Part shown: piece by piece, positions 1 to 11,646 of the stretch
How positions within the stretch are numbered: the stretch's first letter is position 1
Layout of the letters: each line of letters opens with the position of its first letter
NCBI GenBank assembly: GCA_963921195.1
Contig: OY992539.1
Coordinates: 212,292,035-212,356,034, forward strand
Direction of reading: 5' to 3'
Length of the DNA stretch: 64,000 bases
From: Pegoplata infirma
Lineage: Eukaryota > Arthropoda > Insecta > Diptera > Anthomyiidae
Notes under the pieces: model-generated
Database searches by the model: none
Told to the model about the DNA's origin: nothing
The model's input: the letters and a program-made list of their open reading frames with translations, nothing else
Made by a program: the position numbers and the translations under genes

Positions 1-560
1 AACTATGTTCGATCCTTTATGACAAGCTTTTATTAAGTCATAATAGTAGTGTTGATAATAATAATAATGATCATGATGATGTTGTTGCTCTTGTCGTTAA
101 TCGGATTGTGATGGTGCTGATGGTGATGATGATGACGACGCAGACATGTATGTTTATACAATAGCTCAATTGGTGGATGTATAGATAAATGTTTTCTGGA
201 GTTTTTATTTTTTTTGGAAATGAAAATGATGATGACTAGGACAATAATAATATCACCAACAACAACAGCAGCAGCAACAATATTAATTTTATAAACAACA
301 ACAAAACAGACTAAAACACATATTATTGCATTGTTACACTATGATGATGTTGATGATGTTTTTTTTTTGTTGTTGTTGTTTCTGTTATGTTTGTCTGATA
401 ATGTTGTCTGTCTCATAATGTTGTCTGTCGTTGTTGTCGTTTTCGTCGTCATTTCGTTGTTACTTTTAAAGCAGTCATTTAGCTGATATGTTGCTACAGT
501 TAATGCTGTTACTGCTGCTGCTGCTGCTGCTGTTCCTGTTGTTGATGTCTGCCTTAAGTA
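1..560. repeat. Trinucleotide microsatellite-rich DNA
   Basis: Dense runs of GAT/ATG, CAA/CAG, TGT/TTG and CTG triplets occur throughout, for example a CTG run near 507-532 and CAA/CAG near 258-275. No reading frame with coding character accompanies them. Similar triplet patches lie near 5460-5640, 12140-12180, 13060-13095, 34850-34930, 35700-35740 and 42880-42915, and look like ordinary fly intergenic or intronic sequence between transposon clusters. Confidence 0.8.
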
Positions 561-849
561 ATTTATTTGTCATATCACGTGTAAAACATTAAACGATTAA
601 CACAAAACATCAGCCATAAAACTAAGAGAAAAAAAAACACGTGAAATGTTGTAATTTTTGGAGAATAAAAAAATAAAGAAAAAATTAGTATTAATTGAAT
701 AAGAAACTATATTATAAGCTGGACTGTCTTTTAAGAGAAGAGAAGGAAGAGGATCTTTAGAAAAATTTTTTCTATGATCAGAATATATATTTCTGAATAT
801 ATATTTCTTAAGAACAGGAAACATTTGTTTAACAATATTATCATATGAT

Positions 850-878
850 CTTATGAGATCTTATCAAGATCTCATAAG
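850..878. repeat. Perfect 13-bp hairpin, 3-nt loop
   Basis: Positions 850-862 (CTTATGAGATCTT) are the exact reverse complement of 866-878, separated by ATC. It is a strong potential stem-loop, but no pyrimidine or T-run follows at the expected distance and nothing else marks it as a terminator. It lies in otherwise undistinguished AT-rich DNA just upstream of the MITE at 920-1144. Confidence 0.85.
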
Positions 879-919
879 AACAACAATATTTTTTAAAATT
901 TTTGCAGTTAATATTTTAG

Positions 920-1144
920 TTGAAGGGCTTATTGTAAAAACTCGATAAGCAACATTTCTTTTTATGGTGGTTTTTTCCTTAAAACTTTTGAAATAATGTA
1001 GAAAATATATCTTTTGAAAAGATACTTGTACGGAGGGTTTAAGCATGACTTCTGCAAAAAATCTTTCAATGGAACATTAGTGGAAAACGAAAAACACAAA
1101 AAAATAAAATGTTGCTTATCAAGTTTTTGCAGTAAGCACTTCAA
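920..1144. mobile_element. Small MITE-like inverted-repeat element (~225 bp)
   Basis: The left arm reads GAAGGGCTTATTGTAAAAAC and continues through GATAAGCAACATTT. The right arm near 1108-1142 is its reverse complement with few mismatches, giving about 36 bp of terminal inverted repeat around a 150-bp AT-rich centre. Two short open frames on the minus strand only translate the arms. Target duplication is unclear, so the exact ends are uncertain by a few bases. The superfamily is not assignable. Confidence 0.7.
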
Positions 1145-1248
1145 TTGTATAACAAATTATAGTCAATTACTTTTGTAATTGATTTAAAGAAATTATTATT
1201 TAATACAACAACTTTTAGATGTTGCACTTTTTAAATTGACTACAATAA

Positions 1249-1920
1249 CGCTATGGAACAAATTTAGGTTACCAAAAGTTAGGTCGATTCTGAGAGTGAG
1301 GAATGATAATAATAGAAGCTAAATTAGAAGACCCGTATCGCGGCGTTTGTTTATGTTAGTTTGATTTTTTTTTAATCGACCTTTGAACTTTGCAGTCAAA
1401 TGCGGATCTTTAGCATATTGTTATATGTTTTTTTTGGCTATAACTCGTCGACTAATTAATATTTTTTCAATCTGTAAAAGCCAAATTATTGCTAGAGACC
1501 TGTACAACAATTAAATTGTTTTTAAAAAATTGATTTAGAAAATTTTTGTGGTGCTTATGAAGCAAAATATTTTCAAAAAGCATGATTTTTTAATTTTTCC
1601 AACATTTTGCTTCATAATCACCACAAAATTTTCTAAATCATTTTTTTTTTAAATTTTTAATTCTTGGACAGGTCTCTAGCAATAATTTGGCTTTTACAGA
1701 TTAAAAAAATATCAATTAGTCGACGAGTTATAGCCAAAAACCCATATAAACAATATGCTGAAAATAGGCATTTGTTTGCAAAGTTCGTAGGTCGATTAAA
1801 AAAAAATTCAAACTAACATAAACAAACGCAACGATACGGGTCTTCTAATTTAGTCTCAATTTTCAACCCTCACTCTCAGAATCGACCTTACTTTTGCTAA
1901 CCTGAATTTGTTCCACAGTG
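1249..1920. mobile_element. CACTG-ended palindromic MITE, copy 1 (TAA duplication)
   Basis: A nearly complete palindrome: the left arm (GGAACAAATTTAGGTTACC, then TCGATTCTGAGAGTGAGG and AAGACCCGTATCGC) returns inverted in 1800-1918. The right terminus reads CACTGTGGAACAAATTCAGG when inverted; the left is mutated to CGCTATGG. Flanks are TAA (1246-1248) and TAA (1921-1923), a 3-bp target duplication. A second copy at 56300-56972 is closely similar over its full length. CACTG ends plus a 3-bp duplication resemble CACTA/EnSpm (CMC); a 3-bp TAA also fits PIF/Harbinger. There is no coding capacity, so it is non-autonomous. Confidence 0.85.
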
Positions 1921-1967
1921 TAATGGAAGTCAAATTTTTATGTCAGCAAAATTATTTTTGTTCATTA

Positions 1968-3342
1968 CACTGGGCAACAAATTTGGGGTCTTCGAGTGTA
2001 TCTTGGATGGGACCAAAAAAAAAAAAATGAACGTATTCCTATAAAAGACCAAAACCCCCAAAGGGTTTTGAAAACTTAGCTCGAGTTCTTTTTTTATGGC
2101 CCACTGAAGTTTTTTATTTTTTCAAAGTCGTTTTGAATAAGTCACAAAAAAAGGTATTAAATGTAATTCTGAGGATATAATGTTAAGACATGTTTTCAGT
2201 AAAATTTGATGGCGGTTCTTTTCTTAGAATATATTAACCATCTATCTCCCATTTTAAGGGGTCTTTTTGGTCCTTTTTTCTAATATCCTCGTAGAACACA
2301 AATAAAACGTGCGTTTAAAGGGTTAAAATGTTCTACAAACATTTTCACTATGGGTTGTCGAAGATCAAAAGTTCGTGCGAAAAGTGAAAAATGCATAAAA
2401 AAGTAAAATTGTAAATTATCACGTTGTTTTTTAACAAAGTCGTGTGAAATATGTTGAAAAAATTTTATAAATCTAGTTCTGACCTAAATTACAATAATAG
2501 ATGCCTTTAGTGAAATTTGATGGCGGTTCTTTTTTTCAAATATATTAACCCTCTATATCCAATTTCTAGGGATCATTTTGGCCCCTTTTTTCAAATAACC
2601 TCTTAAAACACTACTAAGGCGTGCGTTTATAGGGTTAAAATGTTTTACAAACATTTTCTGCAACCCCTAGTGAAATTTGACCCCATAAAGGCACGATTTA
2701 GTGGTGTTATATGAGGGTATTTGGAAAACGGACAAAAATGACCCCTATAAATGGAAAATAGAGGGTTAATATATTTTAAGAAAAGAACCACCATAAAATT
2801 TCACTGAAGCCATCTATTATCGTAATTTAGCTCAGAACCATTTTTTCCGACTTATTTCACACGATTTTATTGAAAAGCTATTTTATAGTATGTTATAATT
2901 TACATTTTTACTTTTTTAAGCATTTTTCACTTTTCGCACGAACTTTTGATATTCAACCCCTAGTAAAATTTTATGCAGAAAATTTTTCTATAACATTTAA
3001 CCCTCTAAATACACTTTTTATTTGTGTTTTATGAGGATATTTAGAAAAAGGGGCCAAAATGTCCCCTAAAAATGGGAGATAGAGGGTTAATATATTTTAA
3101 GAAAAGAACCGCCATAAAATTTTACTAAAGATATGTCTTAACATTATTTACCTCAGAATTAGATTTAATACTTTTTTTGTGACTTATTCAAAATGCCTTT
3201 GAAAAAAATTGATAAACTTCAGTGGGACATAAAAAAGAACTCAAGCTAGGGTTTCAAAAACCTTTGGGAGTTTTGGCCTACTGTTGGTATACTTTCATTT
3301 TTTTTTGGTCCCATCCAAGATACAAAATCGTGTTGCGCAGTG
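1968..3342. mobile_element. CACTG-ended foldback element, 1375 bp (TTA duplication)
   Basis: The termini are CACTGGGCAACAAA and, inverted from the right, CACTGCGCAACACGATTTTG, followed by GATGGGACCAAAAAAAA in both arms. TTA precedes (1965-1967) and follows (3343-3345). The interior is palindromic around about 2655: GCGGTTCTTTT, TATTAACCCTCTAT and TTCGTGCGAAAAGTGAAAAA all recur inverted. It shares the TTAACCCTCTA...AAGGG module with the element at 25295-26701 although their terminal arms differ. No ORF of note; non-autonomous. Confidence 0.85.
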
Positions 3343-3885
3343 TTACATTATTTGAGTTATTTGTGTTCTATGAGGATATCTAGAAAAAGGGTCAAAATGA
3401 CCCCTTAAAATGGGAGATAGAGAGTTAATATATTCTAAGAAAAGAACCACCATCAAATTTTACTCCAGACATGTCTAAACAATATATACCTCGGAATTAG
3501 GTTTAATAATTTTTTTTTTGACTTATTCAAAACGCCTTTGAAAAAAATTGAAAAACTTCAGTGGGCCATAAAAAAAGAACTCGAGCTAAGATTCCAAAAC
3601 CTTTCGGGGTTTTGGTCTTCTATTGGTATACTTTCATTTTTTTTTTGGTCCCATCCAAGATACAAAATCGTGTTGCACAGTGTTATACATATTATTTGTT
3701 TTAGTTTTGTTTTGTGTTTTTTTTGAGTTATTCAAAACGCCTTTGAAAAAATTTAAAAACTTCAGTGGGCCATAAAAAAACTCGAGCTAAGTTTTCAAAA
3801 ACCCTTTGGGAGTTTTGCTCTACTTTTGGTATACTTTATTTTTTTTTTTGGTCCCATCCAAGATACAAAATCGTGTTGCACAGTG
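3343..3885. repeat. Tandem re-duplications of the foldback right end
   Basis: 3343-3682 repeats the preceding 340 bp (about 3003-3342) almost base for base, and 3683-3885 is a third copy with an internal deletion. All three end GTTGYRCAGTG followed by TTA. The structure therefore has one left end and three successive right ends, as expected from unequal exchange or aborted-transposition duplication. Short ORFs here (3538-3726, 3765-3971) translate the repeated arm and are not genes. Confidence 0.85.
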
Positions 3886-4790
3886 TTATATTACTCTTGG
3901 ATTACCAAGCAAAATTTTTTGGCATATTGTCGAAATTTTGTTTCGAAAAATCAGTTCTGAATTCTGTTTGATAGAAGTGCTATTAACAGAATCCAGAGTA
4001 GATTAAATGAAAAATGATTTCGAAGCAAATTTTGGATTTTATTTTGAACAAGTTATTTTTGTTTGACGTTTGTTCTCAAAGCAATCTAATTAAAAGATTT
4101 TTTTTTCTAATCCTTATCTCCACTCCGTAAAAGGCTCCCATGAAAAAAGGCCGTTTTCATAAAATTTGCTTACACTGCTCTAACTGCCCTTAGGGTGCCC
4201 CTAGAGGAGTCAAATGACCCACTCACAATATTTTTTGAACCAATCAGTAAGATCGTGCAACTCCGGCAAAAGTCATTTGACGGCACATGTGACCGCTCTG
4301 CGTGCTTCCATATAAGACAGTGTCTGGTAATTACAGCAACCACTGTCGAAATCTCTCCTGTTGAAAGCGATATCACCTCACTTGTGCGCCTCTGATTAGG
4401 AGAAGGCCAAATCTGTCGTGTTATCTCACACGTCAATCCATTTGCCCATCTCTGATTAGTCTCCGTCGCGGAACAAAGCCGTAGATTTTTTTTTGGGCAT
4501 CCTTCTAAGGAACTTTTTGTCCTTGTGTAGTGTTACCGACATAATGAAAAAGTTTCTTCTATTCTCACATTCTCTCAAAACAAATATCTGGCCTATAAAA
4601 CTCATTCCTTACGCTCATTATTCACATTATAACTTTAAGCCGTTCAAAATGACCTTAATGCTAAATCGATACATATTCGAAAAACTTTTCATAAAAACCA
4701 CTCAACACTATTGAACATGAAATATAACAAACATTATATTAAGGCGTTTAGACTGTCACTTAAACATTTAAACTTGAAATTTTTATGAGA
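3886..4790. other. Unassigned DNA with a GC-richer patch at 4130-4480
   Basis: Mostly ordinary AT-rich DNA, but 4130-4480 is clearly less AT-rich, with overlapping short frames on both strands (4170-4436 minus, 4195-4395 plus). A segment near 4240-4270 (AATCAGTAAGATCGTGCAAC) resembles 41945-41975 (AATCAGAAAGATCGTACAGC), so it may be an old dispersed repeat. I do not recognise the family or any protein in it. Confidence 0.4.
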
Positions 4791-5285
4791 ACACAGAAAA
4801 AACTTGAAACTAATTTCAATCAACAAAAACGCGGATTCAATAAATTTTTTGATTGAAATTCCTGCAATTAAAAAAATTGTTATACCAATCATCAAATTGT
4901 AGGTGATTGATTAAAAATTTTTTCAATAAAACATTTTTTTGACTGTTATCAAAAATTTGATCAATTTTTTATTTATAGTCAATCAAAATAATGATTGATT
5001 TAACAAATGAATTGTAAGCTTTTGACAAAATTATCAAAAAATTTTTTATTTTTTTTTGCTTTCCAAAATGTTGCCAACAATTAAAAGTAAAAGTCGATTA
5101 TTTTGTATATTTTTGATTTAATCTATTCAAATAAATTAAAGCAAAAAAATCTGGTATGTTGGAAATTTGTGATTCGACTGCTAAATAAAATAATAAAAGT
5201 TTTAGTCAAAACATTGATTGACTCATTTAAATGTTGTTGATCAACAGATTTAATTGAAAATTTTTAGCCTACTATTTTTTGTGTG
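4791..5285. mobile_element. CACAGAAAAAA-ended MITE, copy 1
   Basis: It begins CACAGAAAAAACTTG and ends TATTTTTTGTGTG. The body is AT-rich with repeated ATTGATT motifs. A second copy at 41396-41840 matches over most of its length, including ATTTCAATCAACAAAAAC and GTTATACCAATCAT, which establishes a dispersed element. Flanking duplication is not clear here, but copy 2 has TA on both sides. Confidence 0.75.
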
Positions 5286-6278
5286 AATGATACATTGCGT
5301 TACCAATAACTTTATTTATTTACGGAAGATCTCTTACCTCCTTATCTTTTTTTAAATGGTTGTCCTCTAAACACCTTTAAACACTTTATAAGTTATTGTA
5401 GTCTAAACACCTTTTACAAAAATATTAAACTTTGCCATGACTTTTCTTGTTTTTTTTTGTTCTCAAACCAACACCATCATAATATTTTTTTGTTGCTGGC
5501 TAGTGTTCTTAAATTGGTGTAACTATAACGTCAACAACATTACAGCATGTTGTTTATATATCCAATGTTATTATTATTATTTAAAGTTGGAATACACCAT
5601 CGATTGTTGCTGCAGTTGTGTTGCTGTTGTCGTCGTGATCAATTGATAGCAATTTATTATGAAATGAGGGTGAATTATAACGATAAAGGAAGGCTTCTTT
5701 TCTAAATATTATGAAGCGCCGCTATTGATTCTTTTGATCTTTTTAGATTATTGTAGCCATTATTATTAGTCGGAAAATGCAAAAAACTACACTCTTACTG
5801 TATAGGAGAGCAAAGCTTTGGGACTGTTTTTGTTTTTTTTTTGTGTGTAAAAGTGCTGAAATCATGTTAAAACGTTGTCTGAAAATTGCTCTATAAATGG
5901 TTGAATGTAATATGAAAAATATTACAATTTTTTTTTTAACAAAAGTTTTAAAAAAAATAAAATTTTTATGAGACAATGTGATAAAACAAATACCCTAAAG
6001 AATTTGACAATTTATCTTGAAGAATCTGATAATTTATTTGACATAACTTACACACCAGCTAAAAGCTTTTTCCACTCCCAGAAAAAACTTTGATTTTTAA
6101 AATCCCTGATGATGGTCAACAATGTTTGATCGAAATATCGGAAAATAAATAAAAATTTTAGTGAAAATTTGAAAAATTAAAAACAGTGTTTTAATTTAAC
6201 ATTACATTTCTCTAACTTATGACCTTAAGTCGAACTTAATCAACAACAATTGATTTTAAAATCTCTGACTTTTTTATA
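5286..6278. other. AT-rich non-coding DNA, microsatellites, possible retroelement tail
   Basis: 5437-5650 holds TTG/TTA and GTT triplet runs. Near 6105-6150, GATGGTCAACAATGTTTGAT followed by CGAAATATCGGAAAATAAA resembles the conserved 'GATG...CGAAA..TCGG-AATAAA' tails of some non-LTR or Penelope-type elements. That is a family-level resemblance only. No gene is visible. Confidence 0.4.
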
Positions 6279-7424
6279 CACGCAGAGAAAAAATATGGTT
6301 GCGACATGATCACGGCAACTATACTATGATCTCTAAGGTCAGATATGATTGCGGCAAACAAGTTATCGATTTTAAAATTCTTTTTAAACATTTATATGGT
6401 TGCTTTAGGCATTTAATAGTCGCTTCAATCATGATTACATGATTGCTAAATTAAAAAGTAAAATATGGTTGCTGTAACAATCTTATTGTTACTGATATTC
6501 TCGACACACCAAAAATTTTAACATTATATGATTATAACAATCATTAGATAATCCTAGCTAAATGAATATTGATGTTTGCAAACATACATGTAATTGTCAG
6601 GTTTACTCATCAGTTCAGTGTTTTGCCAGCAAGCAGTAAGTCACAAAGACGCCACTAACAAAAGGTTCTTTAAAAAAAAATTAAGAAAATTTATGTTAAA
6701 AAATTAGATAATCGCAAAATGGAGTATTATACAATAGTCCTTTTTATATAATTATTATTTTGTGCGGTTTTGTATTAATAACTTTAAATTTTAAATAAAA
6801 AGTGTTGATGGAAAATATTTATGTGTCTTTTAATTAGTTTTATCTTTACTAAACATATTATAGTTGCTGACAATAATTTTAATCTCGTAGCAAACATGTT
6901 AACCTTGCAGCAAAAATGTTATGATTTTACCAATTATTGAATGTTTAATACGATCATTCAATGTTGGCTGACAATAATGCTATCGTTGGTGTATTTTTTT
7001 TTTTTAGAAAAATACCATAAGTTTTTTTTCGCGTCATTGATGTAAAACGCAGGTTGTCTCTAAATTACACCAAAATTATTATAAAACCAAAATTTATAAA
7101 ACAACATTTAAAAAGAAAAAATAAATTAGTGATGTTAATTTAATTTACGTTTTTGGAAGAAAGTAATAAAAAAATAAAATTTTTTTAAACGTGTTTTATT
7201 TAAATTTAATATATGTATTTTCTCAATTTTCCAAAAATATATATTAAATTAGAATCATATTACAATAATTATATAACATTTTGACTATTATTGCCGCAAT
7301 CATATTATGATAAATATTCTTTGTTGCCTTCAATCATATTAACATTATTGCTACAATAATATTCGCAATCATAATATGACGCTCTTAAAACATGATCACC
7401 TCAACCATGTTTTTTTTCTGCGTG
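6279..7424. mobile_element. CACGCAGAGAAAAAA-ended element, long copy (TA duplication)
   Basis: The left end is CACGCAGAGAAAAAATATGG and the right end inverted is CACGCAGAAAAAAAACATGG. TA lies on both sides (6277-6278 and 7425-7426). The interior is full of degenerate ATGATTG/CAATCAT motifs on both strands, so it is loosely self-complementary. A 288-bp relative at 12405-12692 has the same ends. TA duplication fits a Tc1/mariner-like non-autonomous element, but no transposase is present. Confidence 0.8.
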
Positions 7425-8278
7425 TAGGAATACTATCTAAGCATCGGAGACTTTTTTTATCGCAATTTTTTTTTTTTTTAATTTTTTTTAATAAAAAAAA
7501 TTGATTTACAATTTTTGAGTTAAAAATCTGAAAGCAAAAATTTTGAGTAAAAGAAATTTGACGAAAAAAAGTTTGAGTAAACAAAATTTAAACACAAAAT
7601 GTTTGAGTAACACAAATATTTTTTCCATTTTTCCCCCATTCCATTCCATTTCATAAATTCTTTATTCTGTTTCATTTTGTTCCCTGTTTCATGTGGCATT
7701 CATTTTATTTCCGTATAACTTGCGTTATTTTAATAGACTAGCAATAGCAAAAATTTGGTGAAAAGGGGAACTTGGACCACAAGTGTTACATATCCTTCCT
7801 TAATTTTAAATACCAGTTATTGCTTTTCGTTTCCAACATAGTTTGGTTTATATGGGATTCTATTTTTTCCACCTAGTTAGATGTTACATTTAAGATTATT
7901 GAGTACCTTCGCTTAGGCTATGATCTTTAATGTTTTTTTTAGCGCTGTTGTTTGTGGCATGTTGGTTGTCTGCTTGAATGGTTGTTACAGAAAAGTTGTC
8001 GACAATTATTTTTATTATGCTGTCAACACTTGAATGTAATAATGCCAATAATATTGGTTTTATGACAGGCATAACATTTATCAAAATACATCTAAGACTT
8101 GTTGTTATAAGAAAAACATAAATTTTAGGTTATTTTAATTAAACAGGTTTTTTTAAGCAGGTGAATCGAGGGAGAGTTTAAAAATTTTTGTTCACGTAGA
8201 AAATTTGACAAAATGGAATTTTTATTGAAAAGTCAATGTGCTTTAAATATTTGTTTTGTAATTATTGAATTTTAAGTT
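7425..8278. other. AT-rich DNA with (CATTCC)-like degenerate repeat
   Basis: 7620-7700 contains repeated CATTCCATT and TTTCAT words; a related patch lies at 18710-18970. Near 7760 GAAAAGGGGAACTT is an inverted match to AAGTTCCCCTTTTTC near 8736-8750, hinting at a diverged 1-kb inverted-repeat element that would enclose the CCCGAGT element, but the arms are too short to define it. No gene recognised. Confidence 0.4.
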
Positions 8279-8616
8279 CCCGAGTAAAAAAGTTTATATA
8301 TAATTATATATAATTTGATAAAATTATATAAAATTATACATAATTCTATAAAATTATATAAAAAAGGTTCAATTCTTCAAAAAGTTGGATAAAATTTCAT
8401 CAAATTATACATAATTTAACAAAATTATATTTAATTTTATCCAGGATTTGGTGGATATAATTATATAAAATTATATCAAATTATATATAATTTGATGAAA
8501 TATTATCCAACTTTTTGAAGAATTTAAACTTTTTGTATAATTTTATATAGTTATATATAATTTGATATAATTTTATCAAATTTTATATAATTATATAAAC
8601 AACTTTTTGACTCGGG
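8279..8616. mobile_element. CCCGAGT-ended AT-rich palindromic MITE (338 bp)
   Basis: The termini are CCCGAGTAAAAAAGTT and, inverted from the right, CCCGAGTCAAAAAGTTG. The whole interior is a long imperfect palindrome of TATATAATTATATA words, including TTCTTCAAAAAGTTGGATAA on the left mirrored at about 8500-8525. Another member begins at 63683. The superfamily cannot be assigned. The 8620-8730 flank is a separate AT palindrome of AATCAATTAAAAATTT words. Confidence 0.8.
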
Positions 8617-8985
8617 TTTTAACGACAACAATTTATTTTATTTAAATCAATTAAAAATTTAATTGATTTGAATAAATTTTTTAAATCAATTAAAAATTTT
8701 ATTGATTGAACTAAAAATTTTATTTTACCTAATGTGAAGTTCCCCTTTTTCAGTTGTTTTTGGATTATTGAGATGATTGATCAGTGATCGATTCTAAGAC
8801 ATTCTGGCGATGCCCGTTGTCTGTTGAAATGACTATCACGGCCAAAATATAACACAGATCTGACTGAAACTTAACATATTTACATGTTGTTGCCCCGAGA
8901 AGTTTGGTATTGGATTTGGGCAATATCGGTTCAGCTTTTCAAAAGTGATGAAGAAAAATGTAAGGACACCTTGAAAATGTTGGCA

Positions 8986-9568
8986 CACTCAAAAATAAAT
9001 TGTTAATTATAAGAAAAGGTCTCTTTATCCCATTTTGCCATTATTTGACAGTTTTCCTTGTTTTTTTACAAAAAATTTTCGTCGAAATTTAAATTTTTTT
9101 TTGTAATTTAAAATTTTTTTTTTTGTAATTTTACAATTTTTTTTGTAATTTTACAATGTTTTTTTTGTAATTTTACAATTTTTTTTGTAATGTAACAAAT
9201 TCCTAGGTTTAAAAAAAAAAAAAGTTAATTTACGAGAATTTTTTGTAAGTTTCATTGCGCCAAAAAAGTTGTATCTTTACAATTTTTTTGGTAAAAATCT
9301 TGTAAAATTACAAAAAAAATCGTAATTTTTACTAAGGATTCTCGTAAAATAGGAAGTAGCAAAAAATCTAGTAAATCACGAAACTTGTGAGTTTTATAGC
9401 GTCAAAAAAATTGTAAATTTACAATTTTATTGGTAAAAAGCTTTTAAAAATAAAAAAATATTGGTAAAATGCTTTTAAAATAACAAGAAATTCTTGTCAA
9501 ATAGGACGTAGCAAAAAAAAAAAAATACAAACTTTTCTTGTCATTTTAAAAGGTTTTTTTTTTGAGTG
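8986..9568. mobile_element. CACTCAAAAA-ended element (583 bp)
   Basis: It begins CACTCAAAAATAAATT and ends TTTTTTTTTGAGTG. The interior has tandem TTTTTTTTGTAATTTTACAA units around 9090-9190 and inverted versions to 9540. Elements with the same ends occur at 31083-31705 and 38737-39596. No coding capacity. Confidence 0.65.
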
Positions 9569-9890
9569 ATAACATACATTACCTAAAAATACAAAATGCT
9601 ATAATTGAGTTGCTGGTTGTCATATGTGAACAGAATTGGATACCGGATGCTATTTAAACAAGTACAAATATATTTAAAAAAAAAAAAAACAAAAATTGCG
9701 ATAGTTTTTTCAAGAAATTTTTTTTTCGCGGATTTTTTTTAATTTATTTTTTATAAATAATTTTTAAATTCTAATTAATATTTATTAAAAATAAAAATTA
9801 TTTTGAGTAGGTTTATTCTAGCTCGAGGTCATTATTTCCTTTACTTATTAAAACTATGATATTCTCTTAGCATAATTTTCAAGAAAATGT
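9569..9890. other. AT-rich spacer with dispersed CTCGAGGTCATT repeat
   Basis: GGTTTATTCTAGCTCGAGGT at about 9810-9829 is repeated nearly identically at about 35341 and, in part, at about 39913 with the same following ATTAAAACYATGATAT words. It is therefore a fragment of a three-copy dispersed repeat of unknown class. No gene. Confidence 0.5.
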
Positions 9891-11646
9891 TTTTATACCC
9901 TCCACTCTAGTGATAGAGGGTATATATAAGATCCTCGAACGATTTTAAGACTATCTAGCGATATCCGTCCGTCCGTCTGTCCGTTTGTCTGTCTGTTGAA
10001 AATACGCTAACTTTTGAACGAAATTACGGAGGATCCTAAGATTCGGCACTTATGTTGGTCATTTACCTGGTCAAATTGGTATAGCAATCCAGCGAAATCG
10101 GTCCAGTGCACTGTGGCCGAAATCACTGATCTAGCGGCGTTTTAGTCAAAATTAAAAAATTAAAACTGATAAATGTTTTGGACTGTATCGATTACCTATA
10201 CTTTACAGAGAAAATTAACGTTTTCACTTTTGTTTTTCTCTTAATATTCGCACAGCTGTAAGCTATCAAATATAAATTTTCTGCAGCAAGTTTATTAAAG
10301 GAATTTGGGGCCTAATTACTCAGTGAGTTTTTCTTGATACTTTTAAGTCAATTGTTTACACATTTTGAGCCAAAAAGGTTTAATTGAAAGTAAAAGGTAT
10401 GTTTTAACTAAAAAATAAATGTTTGTGGCCTGTGTGTATCTAGTTTATTATTAGTTCATTACAGGAGTTTACATTTGTGATATTAACTATAGTTTCATGG
10501 ACTGCAACTATTGAAATTCGATCGTATTCGGTCCAATTCCTGTTTTGTTTATTATTTTGGGTTATTTTTGTTGTGACGTTTCAGTATGGCGTGCTAGTTC
10601 GCGCAAGTTGCTCTGTTTTTTAGGGTCCATCTGCTGTCCAAATAAACAGTATAAACGCGATACTGACCACAATTTTCAATCGATTTGGCTGAAATTTGAA
10701 ATTTAGTTTATTTTATCGCAAGAACAAAACCTATTAAATTTTGACAAAATCAATCCATGTTAACCCATAGCCCCCATGTAAATGTCCCCTTCAAGTTTTA
10801 CTTAAATACCCCTAACAATAGTATTCAAGATATCCTCTTGAAATTCGTCCAATAAATGTTTTTTATATTCATAAACTATCGCTCTAAATTTAAATGGAAT
10901 CGGACCATTTTAATTTCTAGGCCTCATACAAACCACCCTCCCAATATTCACATAAATTTTCCAAAATACATAAAAATAAATAAATATTGTTTAAAAATTA
11001 ATTCTTTTTAAATTTTATAATCGCAAATAAGCATTATTCTTTATTATTTTACATTTCCGAATTAAGCGCCGCTAGATTGGCCATTTCGGCCACTGTGCAG
11101 TGGTTCAAAAATTATAAGCAAAAGAGTGAACTTTGGCAAGGGTTTTTCGCGAACTTACGAGATAAAACACACGGTAACTTTCGAACGACAATTCTGAGGG
11201 TGCTGAAGTGTAGCATATATATTTGTCGTTCCTCTGGCCCAGTTTCTTTTAAATTTCAGCCAAATCGGTTCAGTAGATCAAAAGTTATAAGCAAAACCCT
11301 GAATTTCAGATTGGCTTCACCTAAAATTCACGTGTAGAAAAACCAGAGTTTAAAAAAAAAAACAAGCTTTAAAAACAATGATAAGCTACAAAATTACTTA
11401 ACAAAGTATTTTTGTCACTCAGAAATATTTTTACACTAAAAAAAAAATTACACTCGAAAAAAATTTTACGCTCACAAAAAAATTAGTAAATTTTTTTTTT
11501 TTTTTTACAAAAATTACAAAACAAAAGTTTTTTACTCAAAATAAAATATTTCTCATCAAAATTGTCAATTTTGTTCACATTAAAAAATGTACTATCCTTT
11601 AAAAAGGGCAGTCGGCCAATTCGAATTTAACTTTTATACTTGTTCT
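9891..11646 (+). mobile_element. mini-me/DINE-1-like element, copy A, interrupted
   Basis: It opens with TTTTATACCCTCCACTCTAG followed by the inverted GAGGGTATATATAAG, then a core ending GCGATATCC, then a (GTCY)n tract at about 9965-9996. This is the order TA-tract, short core, GTCY-tract known for mini-me/DINE-1 elements of Diptera. It continues through AATCGGTCCAGTG and, after a 989-bp insertion (10109-11097), resumes at GGTTCAAAAATTATAAGC. It ends near CGAATTTAACTTTTATACTT. The intact relative is 32891-33924. A further end fragment lies at about 11842-11880. Confidence 0.75.
10109..11097. mobile_element. Transib-like non-autonomous element nested in copy A (CAGTG duplication)
   Basis: The left end is CACTGTGGCCGAAAT and the right end inverted is CACAGTGGCCGAAAT; both arms continue to CTAGCGGCG. 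The flanks are CAGTG (10104-10108) and CAGTG (11098-11102). The uninterrupted relative at about 33178 reads TCGGTCCAGTGGTTCAAAAG, confirming the insertion point. A 5-bp duplication with a CACWGTG heptamer is the Transib signature. The interior (989 bp) has no transposase frame. Because target and termini are partly palindromic, the duplication could be read as shorter. Confidence 0.7.

Noticed and set aside
850..878. Intrinsic transcription terminator
   Set aside because: The hairpin is AT-rich, lacks a following T-run, and bacterial-type termination does not apply here.
4170..4436. Possible small gene in the GC-richer patch
   Set aside because: Frames occur on both strands, no domain or start context is recognisable, and a partial relative at 41945 suggests repeat origin.
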